This document shows, piece after piece, positions 57,752-64,000 of a stretch of DNA of 64,000 bases (the first letter of the stretch is position 1; each line of letters opens with the position of its first letter). Where the stretch lies: positions 4,402,001 to 4,466,000 of the forward strand of contig OY744463.1 of assembly GCA_963556145.1 (NCBI GenBank). The letters are read 5' to 3'. Made by a program: the position numbers and the translations under genes. A model generated the notes under the pieces. That model was not told the DNA's origin, did not search any database, and was given only the letters and a program-made list of their open reading frames with translations. The stretch is from Hygrocybe punicea (taxonomy: Eukaryota; Basidiomycota; Agaricomycetes; Agaricales; Hygrophoraceae).

Positions 57752-59005
57752 TCAACGATATATCCTCACCCATGCTTGAGCCTAGGAGACAGATTAGAAA
57801 GGTAATAAATCCGACAACACACGATACCAACCCGTGGCCGTTCGCAAAGCCATTTTCATTTGCGAGAGGCCTCCTGCTCACAGGTTTCCTATAGGTCTCC
57901 ATGTAGAAATTGATGAAGAGACCGAGGTAGATGCTGATGAGCCCACAACCAAATATGGCGGCAGATCCAGTCCCAGCACAGGTGCCCATGTGTGGAAGGA
58001 CGTCGGAAAAGTACGTGGCGGAATAATGCGTGTAAGCTGTAGAGAAAGACCGAATGAGCAGGTTAGCAGAGACTCGGACAGGCCCCGATTCGACATACTC
58101 CCAAAATAGACTACAACCACGTCGATGACAAATTGGATGATCTGCATCATCGTCAAATACTTTTTCCACTGAACGGCTAACATGAGTAATTGTCAGGTAG
58201 TGCAGGATGATATTGACACACCCAGATTTTGGCTCCACCAGCAGTTGCATAATAATAATAATCTGCGAGCGTGTCACAGAGGATCTTATACAGATGACCT
58301 TAAATCTTACACATGAATACGTGAACTGTTAGGTTCAGTGATATCACAACCCACGACTTTGGAGAATCGATCTGAGGAAGGTGCAATGAAAAAATCAGGC
58401 CACCTACCGCGCTCGTTTTGCCATTGAGTTGTGAGAAACATAACAAGGCCGTCGCGGCATGGTGGAAAACGTGCAAGAATTCTGGAGTTTGTTCTGGTTA
58501 TGAGTAGGCCAACACCCCGGATACATTACTCACGAAGCGGCTTTTTCTTGAACGCAAGGAAGATGGTGTCTAAAAGTTCGAGATACTTGAAGGAGTAGTT
58601 AATCAAGTAGTAGAATTCCATTCTCTGAAATTCGGTTGAGCGCAACAAACTGGCAAAATATATGAATAGAAGGTTTACAGGTGTCCATGACTCTCGAGCA
58701 CATATGGCAGCAAATAGACCCTCCGTCCAGATTATGGGGAGTATCTCTTCAAGCATCAGGATCAACAATATCAGACTCCCAACACTCAAGAACATGTTGT
58801 GGGCTCGAAATAGCGGCGTAAGTTTTTGTGGTTTTTGGTTTCTCATGACAGCTTGAACACCAAATATGATGACAAGATACGAGATTAATCCGGTGAGGAC
58901 AGAGCGCGTTGTAGAGAGAGGCGTCTCGCCTGGAACGTAACTCGTCAGATAGTGCGGTATGGGAAAAGGGACATGGGCGAGGAGAAAATCCGCAAGAGGG
59001 GACAT
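57752..59005 (-). CDS. ELO-family very-long-chain fatty acid elongase
   Basis: This is a condensing enzyme (3-ketoacyl-CoA synthase) of the ER membrane. Exon 1 (58534-59005) starts [20 protein letters not shown] and shows [40 protein letters not shown] and KKKPL. The next exon carries the catalytic box [20 protein letters not shown] (HxxHH), then [20 protein letters not shown] (the Y-rich MYxYY motif), [20 protein letters not shown] and [20 protein letters not shown] with a C-terminal [20 protein letters not shown]. The stop is at 57752 if a final 46-base intron is spliced, or 57573 if not. Two Tyr-rich and His-box motifs make the family certain; substrate length is not predictable. Confidence 0.92.
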
Positions 59006-59242
59006 TGGAAGAGAGTGACAGGGGTAGGGACCTCTGCGAAGTATTAGTAAGGTTGAAAAGAAGGAATAATTTTTGATCAGCCGTTTTGGGTGGTGATCAC
59101 TGATCAGGGTGTGACATCACGTCACAAATGTGACATGTTGGCGGTCATCATAGGACAAGTGGTGGCGCTACGATACATTACAGCTGCGAGACAGCAGAGA
59201 GATGCGGATTAAGATGAAAGGACTACATGTTTCAAGTCATAA

Positions 59243-60007
59243 TCAATGCCGGACCGTGTTCGAGGTCGGCGAGCCAGACAAATTTTCTGACAAAAAATAA
59301 TGAGCACCGAAACGGTCGTTTGGAGAGACAGCCTGCCTTTTGGTGATTTTGGTCTGTTGTATAAGATTGAGTGCGGTAGCTTTGACCTCGGAGGTCTTCA
59401 TCTGCGATGGAAAAGCGCAGACCAAGCACAGAGAGGAATCCGAGGGAGTTAATTGATAGGAAGCGGTGATCTGACAAGGTTTGGGGTAGTTGTCTATTGT
59501 GGTAGATGCCAAACGCTTACTCCAGACGAACGAAGAGATTCCACCAGGTCGTGAATGAACAGCAGAAACCTTGAGCGCAGTTCATGAAGATCGTGAAGGT
59601 CAAGGCCTAGTCATGGCTTGAGAAAGTTTCATGACTTGAAGACAGAAACCGACAACTCACAGGTGTCTGGCGAGTAAGTCCAAGTTGGGACTGTGCAGTG
59701 CAAGCGCACAGAGTTTCCGGTACGGATTAACCTGGATGGCTTCAAGTTATATTTCCACGAGTGGACGTCCCAGAACGACAACACCGACTTTGTAAAGGAC
59801 TCTAGCGCATCTCGCAGAGTTCCCAACTGTGGTCATCGAATGAGTAGGACAGCATGACAGGTGCCGGTGAATACCCACCTCGTTGAATTGAAGGGGAGAT
59901 GGGTGTTTTTCCGGAGGAAGTCCTGAGGGTTGAGAGTGTGTGGAACACTGCATGACTATTGGGAGTTGTAGGGAAGACTGCAAAACGGCGAGATTAAATA
60001 CGTTCAT
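59243..60007 (-). CDS. Unrecognised protein of about 200 residues
   Basis: The ATG at 60005-60007 gives MNVFNLAVLQSSLQLPIVMQ, with GLPPEKHPSPLQFNE, joined by splicing to LGTLRDALESFTKSVLSFWD, VHSWKYNLKPSRLIRTGNSV and CTVPTWTYSPDT. Further exons give LHDLHELRSRFLLFIHDLVE, ITASYQLTPSDSSLCLVCAF and NDRFGAHYFLSENLSGSPTS, ending TSNTVRH. Three introns of about 50-60 bases fit. There is no signal peptide or membrane segment. I do not recognise the family. Confidence 0.6.
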
Positions 60008-60470
60008 ACATGTCACGCGACAGATTCAGTCCGGACAGGCACGGAAATGATCGGGACGTCTCAGACACGAATTCGAAGTCCATTGCTCACAACACGCAAT
60101 AGTCCCGCACATATGCATATTTAAAATACATGTGTACGCTTTCTACTGATGGCGGCTGGCCATGCATGTTGGCTCCGGATTTAAATTTCAACGTTAATTT
60201 CAACGTAGTTTGAGCGTTGCGGTGCGGCCATCGGAGTCGCGAATATCCAGCTTAGTAAGCAAACATTTCCCATTCGCCAGTGGCAGAATGTGCAGGCCCG
60301 AGCGCTGAGCTGAGCACCGATGTAGGAATACAGTATAGGCGTATACAGACTACTCTTGAGCTTAAGCTTGCCATTTGCAGCTTCAACGAAAGTTTCAACC
60401 CAGACTCGCTTTACGTAAATTTTGTGACGTTACTGACACTTTGAACACGACCTATAGCAACGACAGCAGA
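60008..60470. other. Divergent upstream region before VPS13
   Basis: There are 463 bases between opposite starts. A direct repeat TTTCAACGTTAATTTCAACG occurs near 60185. No coding frame is supported. Confidence 0.45.
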
Positions 60471-63280
60471 ATGTGGTGGCTCGATCCCGGCAAGGAAGTG
60501 TTAAATGTCGTGAGTATTCGTTCAAGTATCCATACTTCCAAAGGCCCTGTTCAGCGTCGTTTGCCCAGTTATTCAATCGCATCCTTGCACCATATGTGGA
60601 GAACTTGGATATGAACCAAGTCAGTTATGGGATCGGTCAAGGCAAGTCTGGGTTGCATCTTTTGTAGTTGACGCTAGTGCTAGTCTGATGTTCTATCCTA
60701 GGCCGAGTCAGTCTTCGCAATCTACGTATGAAAAAGGGCGCCCTCGACCATTTCAGGTTACCAGTCGATGTGTTGGAGGGTATGTCGGCCAGCCTTTCCC
60801 CCCTTTCACGTACTTATATATCTGCTAGGCTATCTTGGAACGTTCACCTTGTCATTACACTGGATGAACCTAGGGAATCAACCTGTGGAAGTTTTGATTG
60901 AGGATGTCTATCTCCTCGTAGTCCCATCCCCTCAAGCAAACGTTGACCCCGAAGAAGAGGAGCGGCGGGCGCAATCTGCCAAATCAGAACGGCTAGAAAA
61001 CGCGGAGCTTTTGCATATGCGTGGTCAGGTTGACGTTTCATCGGGTAAAACTCACCACCTTCACATCTCCCTTACAACTTAGAATGATGTCTATAGATTC
61101 TCCGCAGTCCAAAGGCTTGTGGGCGTCTTTAACAGCTAAAATAATCAACAACCTTCAGGTAACGGTCAAGAATATCCATATTCGATACGAGGACAAGCTA
61201 AGTGTTCCGGGGGTACGTTGGCACTATTTCCATTTTCTCTCGATGCATCGGACCTCAAACACAGGTGGAATCTAGCACCCATTTGCTGCTGGTATCACTT
61301 TGGCTGGGTTCACCGCTGTCTCGGTCAACGAGGAATGGAAGCCTTCTTTTATTGAAAGCACCGCAGGAGCTATACACAAGGTAGTCTCCCTTTTTGTTCA
61401 TGATGCCGATAACCTTATCCGCATTCAAAGCTCGCAAACTTGCAATCACTAGCAGTCTATTTTGATACCGATTCGCAAAGCATGGCTGGGCTGCTTCCTG
61501 CTGAGGCGCTCAAACAGTTTTCAGCTTTGGTTAGACTTTCTTCCTCTGACATTCTGATGTCATAACATTGAAGTCTCTCAAAATCAAGATATCTCAAGGG
61601 GACCAAGACGCCGATCATCAATTTATCCTCAAACCCGTATCCGGAGAGGGTAGAGTAAGCATTTACGCGCCACCTCCTCGACCGTCTGAATTCCTCCTTT
61701 TCAGGTTATAATGAACCACAAACTGGACAGGGAAACACCTCGTTTCGATGTTCACCTCTCATTCAATGAGATAGGTGTAGCACTTGATGACAATCAGTAT
61801 CGCGATGTCATTTCTCTGGTTGATATGTACCATGTTTATATGAGGCAGCACCAAGTACGTGAGCTTTACACATACCAAAATCCTTCGTAACCTCGACCAT
61901 CTGCAGTATCGCAAATTCCGACCGAGCGAGGAGGACTTTGTCGCAAATCGCGCAAAGGCTAGGTTGATTTTTGCGGGGAAGGCTATCCTTTCAGTCGTCC
62001 ACGAACGCAACAGACAGTGGACATGGGCCTATTTTTCAGAGCGTCGTGACGACCGAAATAAATACGTGGAATTATTTCACAGGAGTCTTCTGAATCAGCT
62101 GACTGGATCGGTAAGCTGTCGCTGTCTGCCGTGTTCCTAAAAAAGTTAACGAGGTTTTCCCCAGGATTTGCAAACATTCCAGGATCTGGAAAAGAAGCTC
62201 ACCTATGAGGACATTCGTTTTTATCGGTCAATTACGAGATCTCATCTACGAAAAGACATGGCTTTGCGGAAAAGGCTCGAAGACGAAAAGAAAAAACAAC
62301 AACCACAAGCGTCGCAAGGCTGGACTGGCTGGCTCTGGGGCACTTCACAAAAGGATCAATCACATGATGACGCCGTATTCGGGGGCCACATGACAACTGA
62401 GCAGCGTAAGCAGCTATACGACGTCCTCGATTATGACGAGAAGGCCGCCCTGGTGGATTCATTTCAAACCCCCCGAGACGCATTGAAAGTCCGTATGGCA
62501 GCGAAACTCCAGAAAGGGTCATTTGCATTGAGGACCAATCCGGATAAAGAAATCGAAGACGTCGTATCAGTCGTGTTTAACGTACTTCAAGCGAATGTGA
62601 TCCAGAGGCCGGACAATTTTGAAGCTTCGGTTTCACTTGGTGGCTTTGGAATTTTCGACGGTACCACGAAAAATTCCCTTTATCCTCAGATCGTTCAGGT
62701 CAAAGACACCCCGAGCGAGGGATCAGATCAAGATAAATCTGCCGACGATAACCCTTTCTTGTTTGTAAAATTTGAAAGCAATCCCCTGGACGAACGCGCC
62801 GACACTGCATTGACCATGCGTCTACGCCATATGGAAGTAATCTATCACAAAGGCTACGTAGAAGCTGTCCGCAAGTTTTTCAAGCCTCCGGCGAGTCAAT
62901 TAGAATCTGTTGAAGCACTGCTTGTGAGTCAGTTCAACATCACCGTAATGAACAAAACTGATGAAGAATAGAGCGCGGCTACAGAAACGCTGGAAGGTCT
63001 CCGTAAAGATACACGGGCAGGCTTAGAATATGCACTTCAAACTCACAAAACAATTGATGTTCAGATGGATTTGAATGCGCCGGTCATCATCATCCCTGAA
63101 GAGTACGTACGACATTACCTCGCATGATGGGCCACCTTGACGTTATTTCAAGTATAACCACCAACAAATGCAAGCATCTCATTATTGATGCCGGGCATAT
63201 CGCAATTGAAAGTGATCTTGCGGATAAAGGCGTGATTCGCGAGATATATAACAAACGTTCTCAGCAATACCGCGACGAAG
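60471..63280 (+). CDS. VPS13: VPS13-type lipid-transfer protein, N-terminal part, cut by gap
   Basis: VPS13 proteins are very long rod-like bridges that move lipids between membranes at contact sites. The start at 60471 gives MWWLDPGKEVLNV, spliced to LFNRILAPYVENLDMNQVSY, then GRVRLRNLRMKKGALDHFRL, PVDVLEG and GNQPVEVLIEDVYLLVVPSP, the chorein N-terminal domain. Further exons show NNLQVTVKNIHIRYEDKLSV, TLAGFTAVSVNEEWKPSFIE, ERRDDRNKYVELFHRSLLNQ, DLEKKLTYEDIRFYRSITRS, GWTGWLWG and RPDNFEASVSLGGFGIFDGT. The coding frame runs into the N gap at 63281 after IYNKRSQQYRDE. At least nine exons. Only about a quarter of the expected 3,000 or more residues are present. Confidence 0.94.
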
Positions 63281-63480
63281 NNNNNNNNNNNNNNNNNNNN
63301 NNNNNNNNNNNNNNNNNNNNNNNNNNNNNNNNNNNNNNNNNNNNNNNNNNNNNNNNNNNNNNNNNNNNNNNNNNNNNNNNNNNNNNNNNNNNNNNNNNNN
63401 NNNNNNNNNNNNNNNNNNNNNNNNNNNNNNNNNNNNNNNNNNNNNNNNNNNNNNNNNNNNNNNNNNNNNNNNNNNNNNNN
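63281..63480. other. Scaffold gap, 200 N
   Basis: Exactly 200 undetermined bases, a round number suggesting a placeholder rather than a measured distance. It interrupts VPS13. Confidence 0.98.
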
Positions 63481-64000
63481 AGATGCCCCCCAGCACGATT
63501 GCCGCACGCACCCAGACACAACAGCTGTTGCATGTGGAATGCAAGAAGACATTCTCGACGCCTCCAATACTGAGTGTATCGTTTCTGGCAGGATCACATC
63601 AAACAATTTCAATTCAATTACCTATTGTGATAACGAAGTTCTTCGAACATGTTAAACTGGGCCAGACCGAATTTTTCGAAAGGTGGAAGTTGATAGGTGG
63701 ACCTCCACGAGAAGCCCAGCGTGTTTTCCCGATTGAATTGAACAGCTCCGGACAATTGGACCTTGTCAAGCATCGCCAAGTCGTTACTGGCCACCGCCTC
63801 AACATCCTTGAGGATATTGATCCAAACCCGAATAATGTTGTCGCTGCTGGTGTTCTGCACATGTCAGTTGAGGGCAAAGTGGGGTGTTTGTTGCGATTAG
63901 AGCCTAACCGTGAAGCCAAGGTATGTCCGCAAGTACATCCTTCTAGAAATCGATTCATGTATGTCGTTAGCTTTGCCGTCTAACTGTACGAAGCACTTCC
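63481..64000 (+). repeat. Second copy of the AP-2 alpha 3' region after the gap
   Basis: All 520 bases after the gap match 53402-53921 with an offset of 10,079 and no difference that I could find, including the intron at 53842-53891. It contains the AP-2 alpha ear coding frame from KMPPSTIAARTQTQQ on and stops at the window end. It is not the continuation of VPS13. An unlinked or redundant contig placed here is the simplest explanation. Confidence 0.93.

Noticed and set aside
60185..60215. Direct repeat upstream of VPS13 as a regulatory site
   Set aside because: Only two copies of a short word (TTTCAACGT), with no link to a known binding motif.

Overview
The window looks like a nuclear contig from a basidiomycete fungus, most likely an Agaricomycete. 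Almost every gene is cut by short GT-AG introns of about 45-65 bases. The proteins match fungal families, and one gene is a KDZ-type transposase with a cysteine cluster, a family I associate with mushroom genomes. I found no bacterial-style operons, tRNAs, rRNAs or CRISPR arrays. The window ends in a 200-N scaffold gap followed by a copy of sequence already present 10 kb earlier.

Region 1 to 17.3 kb is a dense housekeeping block: ARP1/centractin, ribosomal protein eS24, a small multi-pass membrane protein (DUF4870/Tic20-like), a small secreted cysteine-containing protein, the PP2A scaffold subunit A, glucose-6-phosphate 1-epimerase, a dysferlin-domain (Pex23/Spo73-like) protein, the Fe-S co-chaperone Jac1/HscB, a major facilitator transporter and an AGTRAP-like membrane protein. 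Several pairs are divergent with short shared upstream regions.

Region 17.6 to 25.9 kb is a nest of mobile DNA. Two related long palindromic elements flank the stack; the second is split by an LTR-like insertion. Between them a 163-bp terminal-inverted-repeat element is interrupted by a 4.6-kb non-autonomous LTR retroelement (241-bp LTRs, TCAG duplication). That retroelement is itself interrupted by a 1.33-kb GC-rich inverted-repeat element (ACTAG duplication).

Region 25.9 to 36.4 kb returns to conserved genes: REV3 (DNA polymerase zeta catalytic subunit), a TMEM135-like membrane protein divergent from it, and DPH7 (diphthamide pathway WD40 protein). Region 36.7 to 45.8 kb is accessory: a coiled-coil protein, the KDZ transposase-like gene, a charged coiled-coil protein whose longest intron holds 1.47 kb of extra DNA, and a 63-bp minisatellite of about 13 units.

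Region 46.1 to 63.3 kb is housekeeping again: a DExH RNA helicase, the AP-2 alpha subunit, a C2/RasGAP protein, an ELO fatty-acid elongase, an unrecognised protein and the N-terminal part of VPS13, which is cut by the gap. After the gap, 520 bases repeat the 3' part of the AP-2 alpha gene with no difference I could find, which suggests an assembly problem. Taken together the conserved genes serve cytoskeletal transport, endocytosis, lipid transport and synthesis, translation and genome maintenance; they are not a pathway cluster.
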